From positions 1 through 7,542 of the forward strand of contig JANTGU010000106.1 in the NCBI GenBank assembly GCA_024762735.1: 7,542 bases of DNA, read 5' to 3'. Source of the DNA: Bacteroidales bacterium. Lineage in GTDB: Bacteria > Bacteroidota > Bacteroidia > Bacteroidales > F082. The position numbers were made by a program, and so were the translations under genes. Under the pieces are notes generated by a model. It worked only from the letters and a program-made list of their open reading frames with translations. It ran no database searches and had not been told where the DNA came from. Positions 1 to 7,200 of the stretch are shown here, piece by piece (position 1 is the first letter of the stretch; each line of letters opens with the position of its first letter).

Positions 1-54
1 CTTTGGCTAAGGGGGTATTAACAATAAAAACAGAAACCTTTAAATATCAAAAAA

Positions 55-2658
55 ATGAAAACACTTTTTACAAGCTTACTTATTTTACTCCTCGGAGTAA
101 ACACCCTGATGGCGCAGGTGGCCATTAATCAAAACGGTGCGACAGCCAACAGTTCTGCTATTTTGGATGTACAATCGGATACCTTGGGGATGCTTATCCC
201 GCGCATGACCAAAACCCAGCGCGATGCCATTACAGCACCGGCAATGGGATTGATGATTTACCAAACCGATGACACTGTTGGCTTTCATTTTTACAATGGT
301 TCCAAATGGGTAGTCAATGGAAACGAGGCTTTATCTCTTGATGATTTAAGAGATGGAAGAACAGGAGGAGGTAGTGTTTTTATTGGTGATTGGGCAGGGC
401 ATAATGATGATTTGAGCGATCTTAACGATAATGTTGCTGTAGGAGTTTTTGCATTTAGTTTTAACACTTCAGGTTTTTATAATACTGCTGTTGGAAATAG
501 TGCTCTTCAATATAATTCAACAGGAACAGGCAATACTGCTTTAGGGAAAAACGCACTGAATGGTAATAATGGAAATTCCAATTCGGTTGCCATAGGTTAC
601 GGCGCCATGCAAAATGCCGATAATCGTACTTCAGGTCGTGTCACCTACAACACTGCTGTTGGTTATGAATCATTACGAGGAAGCAATACCCCTGTCAACA
701 ACACAGGGCAATACAACTCGGCATTGGGTTACAACACTCTTGCCGGCAACTCTTCAGGCTGGGCAAATAGTGCTGTCGGTTATGTTGCTTTATCAGCCAA
801 TACTACAGGTGCCAGAAACACGGCCGTGGGATCTTCATCTTTGTCAGATAACACAACAGGCGCCCATAATACTGCTATAGGGTATAACACCTTAAAAAGT
901 AACAAGGCCAATGAAAATTCGGTTGCCATAGGCTATGGTGCCATGGAAAATGCCGATAATCGTACTTCGGGTCGTAATACATACAATACTGCTGTAGGAT
1001 ATGAATCGCTAAAAGGCGGTACTACGCCAGCCAACAATACCGGGCGATCCAACACGGCACTAGGATATAAAACACTACTGTTTAACACTTCCGGATACTC
1101 CAATACAGCAATAGGAGCCATTAGCATGTACTCAAATACCACCGGGAATCATAATGTTGCCATAGGGGATTCTGCATTGGTAGCCAATACTGGAGGCAGC
1201 CAAAATGTGGCTGTTGGAACACATGCTTTGCTTAATAACATAAAAGGCTCGGCCAATACGGCTGTCGGATTTTCAGCATTAGGCACTAGTGATAGTTCTG
1301 TTTTTAACACGGCGATTGGTGAGCGTGCCTTATATTCCAATACATCCGGACAAAAAAACACAGCTGTTGGAAGCCGTACTTTGCAAAATAACACTAGCGG
1401 CGAAAGAAATACGGCTTTGGGAATGTATGCTCTACGGTTTAATAATGGAGGCTGTGGGAATATCGCAACAGGTTATAAAGTATTGTACAATAATATCACT
1501 GGTCATAATAACATTGCTATTGGGGGAGAAACTATGAAAAGCAATACATATGGGAGTAGTAATATTGCTATTGGAAATGGGGCGTTGTCTGATATCGATT
1601 CTGTAGAATTAAATATTGCCATTGGCGAGTATGCCATGACGTATGCAACTGATGGCAATAACAATTTGGCAATTGGTAATTATGCACTTAGATATAATGA
1701 TACATCAGAAAACATTGCCATTGGCAATGAGGCCATGGAAAATAATACAAATGGTTTCAATAATACAGCATGTGGTCTTAAAGCCCTGAGTGATAATACC
1801 AGTGGCCACGGCAATACTGCTTTTGGTTATCATGCATTGAAATCCTATGATAATGCAGCAGGAGGCCAAAGTAATGATAACTGGAATACAGCAATAGGAT
1901 CTGAAGCATTATTAAATATGGTTACCGGTGGTTCCAACACAGCCCTCGGTAATGAGACTTTAAAAAGCCTGACATCTGGATCCGATAATACTGTCCTGGG
2001 ATGGAAGGCAGGGTCTAATTTAACCGCAGGTAGTGATAACACATTTGTTGGTTCTAATGTCTATCCCTCAGGTTCAACTACCTATTCAAATTATACCGGA
2101 ATTGGTTACTATGTAGGCACAGCGGCGGCTGACCCATCTAACCGTGTTGAAATTGGCAATACCAGCGTAGTATGGATTGGTGGTCAGGTTCCCTGGAGTA
2201 CCTATAGCGATGAACGTATAAAGGACAATATACGGGAAGATGTACCCGGTCTTGACTTTGTTTTAAAACTCAAACCGGTTACTTACAACCTCAACGTCCA
2301 TCGTCAAAACAAAATGGCTTATGGTTCCAAAGCCGAAAATATGCCCGATTGGAAAGGAAAATATAGCATTGAGCAAAAACGGATGACCGGTTTCCTGGCA
2401 CAGGATGTGGCCAAGGCAGCCCGCGAACTTAACTACGATTTCAGCGGGGTTTCCACTCCTGATAACGACAAAGACCTTTACTCCTTAAGCTATGCCGAGT
2501 TTGTAGTGCCTCTGGTAAAAGCCGTGCAGGAACAGCAGGAAACCATTTCCGGCATACAGCAGGAAAACAGTCAGCTTAGAAGCGAAAACGAGTTACTAAA
2601 GCAACAACTGCTCAACATAGAACAGCGACTGAACAGCCTTGAAACAAAAATGAAATAG
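55..2658 (+). CDS. Exported beta-roll repeat protein with C-terminal S74 self-cleaving chaperone domain
   Basis: This 867-residue protein is probably a secreted or surface trimeric fibre. Residues 1-20 form a Sec signal peptide: Lys2, a Leu/Ile-rich core, and a likely cut after Ala20 in LMA-Q. Residues 21-90 are a module common at the start of Bacteroidota exported proteins (AILDVQS, IPRMTKTQRDAI, then GLMIYQTD and FYNGSKW). Residues 126 to about 680 are about 31 NTAVGxxAL-type repeats, mostly 17 residues long, resembling YadA-like head repeats. After a linker (NRVEIGNTSVVWIGG), residues 717 to about 820 match the peptidase S74 intramolecular chaperone of phage tail spikes. Ser718 and Lys723 sit in the SDxRxK arrangement. 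Residues 821-867 are a Gln/Glu/Leu-rich coiled coil. The ATG follows an A-rich leader with no Shine-Dalgarno site, as usual in this phylum. No type IX sorting domain or membrane anchor is visible at the C-terminus, so the final location is unclear. Its ligand or role (adhesion, appendage) is inference; the architecture is well supported. Confidence 0.9.
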   Translation: MKTLFTSLLILLLGVNTLMAQVAINQNGATANSSAILDVQSDTLGMLIPRMTKTQRDAITAPAMGLMIYQTDDTVGFHFYNGSKWVVNGNEALSLDDLRDGRTGGGSVFIGDWAGHNDDLSDLNDNVAVGVFAFSFNTSGFYNTAVGNSALQYNSTGTGNTALGKNALNGNNGNSNSVAIGYGAMQNADNRTSGRVTYNTAVGYESLRGSNTPVNNTGQYNSALGYNTLAGNSSGWANSAVGYVALSANTTGARNTAVGSSSLSDNTTGAHNTAIGYNTLKSNKANENSVAIGYGAMENADNRTSGRNTYNTAVGYESLKGGTTPANNTGRSNTALGYKTLLFNTSGYSNTAIGAISMYSNTTGNHNVAIGDSALVANTGGSQNVAVGTHALLNNIKGSANTAVGFSALGTSDSSVFNTAIGERALYSNTSGQKNTAVGSRTLQNNTSGERNTALGMYALRFNNGGCGNIATGYKVLYNNITGHNNIAIGGETMKSNTYGSSNIAIGNGALSDIDSVELNIAIGEYAMTYATDGNNNLAIGNYALRYNDTSENIAIGNEAMENNTNGFNNTACGLKALSDNTSGHGNTAFGYHALKSYDNAAGGQSNDNWNTAIGSEALLNMVTGGSNTALGNETLKSLTSGSDNTVLGWKAGSNLTAGSDNTFVGSNVYPSGSTTYSNYTGIGYYVGTAAADPSNRVEIGNTSVVWIGGQVPWSTYSDERIKDNIREDVPGLDFVLKLKPVTYNLNVHRQNKMAYGSKAENMPDWKGKYSIEQKRMTGFLAQDVAKAARELNYDFSGVSTPDNDKDLYSLSYAEFVVPLVKAVQEQQETISGIQQENSQLRSENELLKQQLLNIEQRLNSLETKMK
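430..2091 (+). repeat. Tandem array of about 31 coding repeats, 51-bp (17-residue) period
   Basis: The repeats lie inside the exported protein gene. The unit is N-T/I/V-A-V/I/L-G-x-x-A/S-L/M-x-x-N-T-T/S-G-x-x. Most copies are exactly 17 residues. Four are 22 residues (those starting at residues 177, 199, 289 and 311), one is 16 (start 537) and one is 24 (start 587). Copies are diverged in DNA, so this is an old array rather than a recent slippage product. The regular NxAxG plus NTxG pattern is what a left-handed beta-roll with one coil per repeat would give. Antisense open frames over this region are a side effect of the repeat composition. Confidence 0.9.
532..1203 (+). repeat. Duplicated six-repeat superunit (two 336-bp halves)
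   Basis: Repeats 3-8 (532-867) and 9-14 (868-1203) have the same order of unit lengths, 17-22-22-17-17-17 residues, giving an exact 336-bp (112-residue) offset. The best conserved parts are 580-672 and 916-1008, where I count 80 identical bases of 93. Both encode the motifs SVAIGYGAM, NADNRTSGR and NTAVGYESL. The conserved length pattern indicates a segmental duplication within the array, after which the halves diverged mainly at silent and surface-loop positions. Confidence 0.8.
2203..2514 (+). other. Peptidase S74 intramolecular chaperone domain with predicted self-cleavage site
   Basis: Residues 717 to about 820 of the exported protein. The domain opens with YSDERIKDNIRE and continues with LDFVLKLKPVTYNL, MTGFLAQDV and a SLSYAEFVVPLVKAV end, the usual landmarks of the family. 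In characterised S74 proteins (phage endosialidases, T5 tail fibre, MYRF) a Ser and a Lys five residues later act in cis after trimer assembly and cut just before the Ser. Here these would be Ser718 and Lys723, predicting a cut between Tyr717 and Ser718 and release of a C-terminal piece of about 150 residues. The dyad is seen directly; cleavage in this protein is inferred. Confidence 0.8.
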
Positions 2659-2670
2659 CGGCTTCCTCCC

Positions 2671-2715
2671 AAAAAAAATCATCCGATGACTTCAAGTCAA
2701 CGGATGATTTTTTTT
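2671..2715. terminator. Symmetric bidirectional intrinsic terminator
   Basis: A perfect 15-bp inverted repeat pairs 2671-2685 with 2701-2715. Inside it, after one A-A mismatch, TGACT at 2687-2691 pairs with AGTCA at 2695-2699 around a 3-base loop. The outer arms are A8 on the left and T8 on the right, so transcripts from either strand end in a U-run after the hairpin. It lies 12 bases after the stop of the + gene and about 45 bases beyond the stop of the - gene, where a shared terminator of a convergent pair is expected. Confidence 0.88.
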
Positions 2716-2730
2716 GGTGATTCGCTTTAG

Positions 2731-2750
2731 GCACTTCAAACCTGAAGTGC
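2731..2750. repeat. Perfect 8-bp inverted repeat with 4-base loop
   Basis: GCACTTCA at 2731-2738 pairs with TGAAGTGC at 2743-2750 around AACC. Flanking A2729-T2752 and a G2730-T2751 wobble can extend it to about 10 bp. It sits 9 bases past the stop of the DHOD-like gene on the minus strand but is not followed by a T-run in either direction, so it is not a standard terminator. It could be a 3'-end stabilising hairpin or one copy of a dispersed REP-like element; the window holds no second copy. Confidence 0.55.
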
Positions 2751-2759
2751 TTCCTACAT

Positions 2760-3773
2760 CTAAATAACCGGGTACTTTTTAAAGATTTCCCCTGACTTCA
2801 TCAATATGTCAACATATTGGGCACGCCGATAGGCATACGGGTCTTTAACATTTTTCTTGGAAAGATGGCCTCTAAAATCTTCAACTTTTTCATACTGCTT
2901 ATTGGCCATCCATATCTCCATATCTTCCAGCATTTTTGTTACCTGCTGCGGGCCGTGTTTATATATGGTGCTTACCACTTGAACCACGTTGGCACCGGCC
3001 AGCAACATTTTAATTACATCATCACCATTAAAAATACCTGAGTTAGCACAAACACCAGCTTTCATGTTTCCGTACATGATGCCAACATATCGCAATGGCA
3101 ACCTGTTGTCTTGTTGCTGACTCAGGTTATAAGGAAAATGCATTTCCTCTCTGTTGATGTCAATGTCGGGTTGAAACAGCCGGTTAAAGAGCACAAAAGC
3201 ATCGGCTCCCGCGTTTTCCATCTCTTTAACGGTATATAAAATATTGGTGTAATAGGGACTTAACTTAACACTCACCGGAATGTTGACGGCTTCTTTAACT
3301 CCTTTTATCACGTCGAGTTCTTCGAGGATAATGGCACGCCCTTCCAGGTCAAATTCACGAGGGTTGTTGTAAAAATTTAATTCAAGCGCATCAGCGCCGG
3401 CCTCTTCTAGTTTTTTAGCATATTCGTACCACGTGTCATCAAAAACAGCGTTTAGGCTGGCAATCAGTGGAATGCTAACTGCTTTTCGGGCTTCTTTAAA
3501 GTGCATTAAAAATTCATCCGGCCCGGCTTCATACACATCCGTTGGAAAAAACGAGCCCATTTCAGCATGACGATCATCATACTGGGTGAGGTCTTCTTCC
3601 AGCTGAAGGTTCTCGAGGTTTATCTGCTCTTCAAAAAGCGACTTGTAAACAATGGCAGCAGCACCGGCTTCTTCCAGTTTTTTTAACATCTTAACATCGG
3701 TAACCAAATTGCTGGCACCCACAATAATCGGATTTTTAAGGGTTAATCCTAAATATTTTGTCTCTAAGTTCAT
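2760..3773 (-). CDS. Dihydroorotate dehydrogenase-like FMN-barrel protein
   Basis: This 337-residue protein is complete and has the (beta/alpha)8 layout of class 1 DHODH/PreA flavoproteins. It starts with YLGLTLKNPIIVGAS (residues 7-21), followed by a Lys44 that aligns with the conserved substrate-side Lys of class 1A enzymes. LELN ends at Asn133, Lys170 lies in VKLSPY, and ANSGIFNGDD (243-252) followed by AGANVVQVVSTIYKHG fits the FMN phosphate-binding end. The usual nucleophile segment after ELN (LSCPN in class 1A) reads FYNNP, so Asn136 replaces the base Cys. This makes it a member of the DHOD-like group rather than an assured pyrimidine-pathway PyrD. Its substrate is unknown to me. The start at 3773 fits the family N-terminus; the leader is A-rich with no Shine-Dalgarno site. 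It is transcribed away from the PFOR gene, and its 3' end converges on the terminator at 2671-2715. No frame damage is seen. It is likely cytosolic, with no signal peptide or membrane segment. Confidence 0.9.
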   Translation of the reverse strand: MNLETKYLGLTLKNPIIVGASNLVTDVKMLKKLEEAGAAAIVYKSLFEEQINLENLQLEEDLTQYDDRHAEMGSFFPTDVYEAGPDEFLMHFKEARKAVSIPLIASLNAVFDDTWYEYAKKLEEAGADALELNFYNNPREFDLEGRAIILEELDVIKGVKEAVNIPVSVKLSPYYTNILYTVKEMENAGADAFVLFNRLFQPDIDINREEMHFPYNLSQQQDNRLPLRYVGIMYGNMKAGVCANSGIFNGDDVIKMLLAGANVVQVVSTIYKHGPQQVTKMLEDMEIWMANKQYEKVEDFRGHLSKKNVKDPYAYRRAQYVDILMKSGEIFKKYPVI

Positions 3774-3803
3774 GGTTATTGTTTTAAGGTTATCATTTTG
3801 CCG

Positions 3804-3811
3804 TAAAAGTA
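3804..3811 (-). promoter_or_regulatory. Possible -7 element for the DHOD-like gene
   Basis: Read on the minus strand this is TACTTTTA, one base from the Bacteroidota -7 consensus TAnnTTTG. It lies about 30 bases before the ATG at 3773. I see no clear TTTG at the expected -33 spacing, so support is weak in such AT-rich DNA. Confidence 0.3.
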
Positions 3812-3909
3812 GTAAAAAGATGAGTATAAGACTTCGTGTTTTTTACATATTAATAAACTTTAATAAATCAAGGCGTTTGAATCATCAGGCACGGTTCAAT
3901 GTTAATTTA

Positions 3910-4106
3910 TTATAAAACAAACCGGCTAACATGATTATTTCCACAGCAATATTTAAGCAGTTGGATGGCCTCTTTCTGCCAGGTACGATGACTGGGTTTT
4001 CCTTTTTGTTTTTATACCAGTTGGTTAGCATGACAAAAGGGTTTTTGCTGTTGCTTTTCGAATCATGATTCTGCCTCTGGTTGAAGCAATCTATATTCGT
4101 TTTAAA
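3910..4106 (-). pseudogene. Possible short coding remnant with one frameshift
   Basis: On the minus strand a frame without stops runs from 4106 and includes DCFNQRQNH and NPFVMLTNWYKNKK. Adding one A to the run whose plus-strand copy is the T5 at 4003-4007 would join it to a second frame reading GKPSHRTWQKEAIQLLKYC and ending SRFVL-stop at 3910. The joined product, about 65 residues, is basic and of protein-like composition. I do not recognise a family, there is no ATG at the left edge of the open frame, and chance open frames of this size occur. The in-frame ATG at 4031 gives only an unconvincing 48-residue product without the frame correction. Confidence 0.25.
4060..4071. promoter_or_regulatory. 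12-bp perfect palindrome, possible operator
   Basis: GAATCATGATTC is its own reverse complement. It lies 82 bases upstream of the candidate -7 element of the PFOR gene, in the divergent intergenic region. A dimeric regulator could bind such a site, and the position would suit an upstream activator. Nothing else identifies the regulator, and a 12-bp palindrome can arise by chance. Confidence 0.25.
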
Positions 4107-4153
4107 TTATAATATCAGGTTTTGAGGCCTTAAATTTCAAATCATTAAAAAGT

Positions 4154-4161
4154 TACTTTTG
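4154..4161 (+). promoter_or_regulatory. Candidate -7 promoter element for PFOR gene
   Basis: TACTTTTG matches the Bacteroidota -7 consensus TAnnTTTG exactly. It would start transcription about 40-45 bases before the ATG at 4211, leaving a short A/T-rich leader with no Shine-Dalgarno site. The -33 TTTG box is not clear: TTTG at 4121-4124 is too far away and TTTC at 4135-4138 is slightly too close. The -7 match is good, but the whole promoter is only moderately supported. Confidence 0.5.
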
Positions 4162-4210
4162 CAAAAAATTTAGCGAACGTTTTTAAGCTTTGCTTTCTAA
4201 ATAAAAAATT

Positions 4211-7200
4211 ATGAGTAACAAGAAAAGATTTATTACTTGTGATGGTAACTATGCAGCCGCTCACGTAGCCTATATGTTCAGCGAAGTGGCAGCCATTTAC
4301 CCTATCACTCCATCCTCCACGATGGCAGAATATGTTGACGAATGGTCGGCATACGGAAGAAAAAACATCTTTGGCGAAACTGTTAAAGTTGTAGAAATGC
4401 AGTCGGAAGGCGGCGCCTCGGGTGCTGTTCACGGTTCCTTGCAGTCGGGTGCGTTAACCACTACCTTTACAGCTTCACAGGGTCTTCTTTTGATGATCCC
4501 TAATATGTATAAAATTTCAGGTGAGTTATTGCCTGCCGTATTTCATGTAAGTGCCCGTAGCCTTGCTGCACAGGCCCTTTCTATTTTTGGTGATCACAGC
4601 GACGTAATGTCAACACGTCAAACAGGTTTTGCCATGCTGGCTACCGGAAGCGTTCAGGAAGTAATGGACATTGCTGCCGTCGCTCACTTTGTTTCACTAC
4701 GTACCAGGGTTCCTTTCCTTCATTTCTTTGATGGATTCCGTACATCACATGAAATTCAAAAAGTAGAGTATTTTGAAACGGAAGATTTGTCTGACCTGTT
4801 TCCATGGGAAGATGTGCAGAAATTCCGTGATGGAGCGTTAAATCCTGAGCACCCTGTTACTCGCGGTACCGCTCAAAATCCTGACATCTACTTCCAGGCT
4901 CGCGAAGCTGCCAACCGTTTCTACGAACCAATACCTGATTTGGTGGAAGAGTACATGCAGGAAATTACCAAACGTACCGGCCGTGAGTACCATCCATTCA
5001 CCTATTATGGTGCTAAGGACGCGGAACATGTGATTGTAGCCATGGGTTCGGTTACCGAAACCATTAAAGAAACCATCGACCACTTGGTAGCTGATGGCGA
5101 AAAAGTAGGTTTGGTGTCAGTACACCTGTACCGTCCTTTCTCAGCCAAATATTTTATGAAAGCAATGCCTGAAACAGTAAAACGTATTGCTGTTTTAGAC
5201 CGCACCAAGGAGCCGGGTGCTAATGGTGAACCTTTGTACCTTGATATTAAAGAGCTTTATTACGGAAAAGAAAATGCTCCTGAAATTGTGGGTGGCCGTT
5301 ACGGACTAAGTTCCAAAGATACTACTCCCGCCATGATTCTTTCGGTGTACGAAAACCTGAAAATCAAAGAGCCTAAACACGGGTTTACAGTGGGTATTGT
5401 GGATGACGTTACCTTTACTTCATTGCCGTTGCTTCCTGAAGTTAACCTGGCTCCTAAAGGAACTTTCCAGGCTAAATTCTATGGCCTTGGCTCTGATGGT
5501 ACAGTAGGCGCCAACAAAAACTCCATTAAAATTATTGGTGATAACACCGATTTATACGCACAAGCCTATTTTGCTTACGACTCGAAAAAATCGGGTGGTA
5601 TTACCATTTCGCACCTTCGTTTTGGTGAACATCCTATCCGTTCAACCTACCTTGTTAACACCCCTGACTTTGTAGCCTGTCACGTTCCTGCTTACTTGCA
5701 GAAATATGATATGCTTAAAGGCCTTAACGATGGTGGTACCTTCCTGCTGAACAGTATTTGGGATGAGGAAACTACCAAAAGCAAGCTGCCTGACCATTTC
5801 AAAAAATATATGGCCGAGCACAACATCAATTTCTACATCATCAACGCCACCAAAATTGCTGATGAAATTGGCCTTGGAAGCCGTACCAACACCATCATGC
5901 AGTCAGCTTTCTTTAAGGTTTCGGAGGTAATTCCTTACGAACAGGCTGTTGATCAGATGAAGACTTTCATCAACAAATCCTATGGTAGAAAAGGGGAGGA
6001 GATTGTGAGCATGAACTACCAGGCTGTGGACCGTGGTGGCGATGTGACCAAAATTGAAATTCCCAAAGAGTGGGCTGATATAGTACTTACTGATGAAAAA
6101 GATGAGTATGCTGATATGCCTGACTTTATCAAAAATGTGGTTAAGCCCATCGAACATCTGAAAGGAGATGACTTGCCGGTTTCTGCTTTCCTGGGTCGTG
6201 AAGATGGTACATTCCCGGCCGGAACAGCCGCTTACGAAAAACGTGGGGTAGCTGTTACTGTTCCGGAATGGATCGACGACAACTGTATCCAGTGTAACCA
6301 GTGTGCTTACGTTTGTCCTCACGCTGCCATTCGTCCTTTCCTTGTGGATGAGGAAGAAGAGGCCAATGCACCAGAGGGCATGAACTTTATTGAAACACGC
6401 GGTAAACTGAAACCTCTGAAATATCGTATCCAGGTGAGCGTACTCGACTGTACCGGTTGTGGGAGCTGTGCCAATGTTTGTCCTTCCAAAGAGAAATCAT
6501 TAGTAATGGTGGCCACCGAAACCCAGATGAAAGAGGTTGAAAACTGGGATTATGCCGTCAAGGAAATCAAACCTAAAAACGACAAGTTCGATAAATTCAA
6601 AACCTTTAAAGATAGTCAGTTTGCACAACCCTTGTTCGAGTTCTCGGGAGCTTGTGCCGGTTGTGGTGAAACACCTTATATTAAACTGGCCACCCAGCTG
6701 TATGGCGACCGCATGATGATTGCCAACGCCACAGGTTGTTCTTCTATTTATGGTGCTTCGGCGCCATCAACTCCTTATACGGTAAACGAAGAAGGCAAAG
6801 GGCCTGCCTGGGCAAACTCGCTGTTTGAAGACAATGCCGAATATGGTTTTGGTATGGCTACCGGTATCAGCAAAATGCGTGATCGAATTCAACGTTTAAT
6901 GGAAGAAGACTTAGCCAATGGTGCTAAAGGGGCTCGTAAAGAAGCCTTTGAAAAATGGATTGAAGTGATGGATCTCGGTGAAGAGTCGAAAGCTGCTTCT
7001 GCTGAGGTGGTTGCTGCACTTAAAGGTGCCGACGACGACATCGCCAAAGAGATCATGAAACACGAACAGTACCTCATTAAAAAATCCATGTGGATTATTG
7101 GTGGTGACGGCTGGGCTTACGACATTGGTTACGGTGGCGTTGATCATGTTTTGGCTTCCGGCGAAGATGTAAACATGCTGGTACTCGATACCGAGGTTTA

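Larger units (their letters stand above)
3774..4210. other. 437-bp divergent intergenic region
   Basis: This is AT-rich DNA between the starts of the DHOD-like and PFOR genes. It contains weak to moderate candidate promoters near each end (3804-3811 on -, 4154-4161 on +), a 12-bp perfect palindrome at 4060-4071 and a possible decayed coding remnant at 3910-4106 on the minus strand. I see no tRNA, no recognisable riboswitch and no insertion-sequence ends. Its length is generous for two promoters alone, which is why the remnant was looked for. Confidence 0.7.

Noticed and set aside
614..1537. Plus-strand alternative-frame open reading stretches (614-880, 1289-1537)
   Set aside because: These are shadows within the exported protein gene, with no signal of their own.
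933..2042. Antisense open frames across the repeat gene (933-1142, 1149-1394 and 1845-2042 on -)
   Set aside because: They mirror the 51-bp repeat unit, whose composition avoids stops on the opposite strand. They have no family features and lie inside a well-supported gene.
430..2091. CRISPR array or other non-coding tandem repeat
   Set aside because: The 51-bp units are diverged in DNA but conserved in protein, and lie in one uninterrupted frame without spacers.
55..2658. Prophage tail-fibre gene, suggested by the S74 domain
   Set aside because: The protein has a clear signal peptide and a Bacteroidota-type exported N-terminal module, and the neighbours are metabolic genes with no phage genes visible.
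3652..3915. 87-codon plus-strand frame crossing the start of the DHOD-like gene
   Set aside because: Its first half is antisense to conserved DHOD-like sequence and the rest is AT-rich leader. It has no protein-like features.
3980..4070. Small hydrophobic plus-strand frame (ATG then GFSFLFLYQLV) as a possible toxin-like peptide
   Set aside because: It is only 26 codons and its hydrophobicity comes from T-rich DNA. There is no ribosome-site or antisense RNA evidence, and it overlaps the better but still weak minus-strand remnant.
4145..7147. Several minus-strand open frames opposite the PFOR gene, including one of 139 codons at 5903-6322
   Set aside because: They lie antisense to an intact PFOR whose catalytic and cluster residues are all visible. 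Their translations show no recognisable domain.
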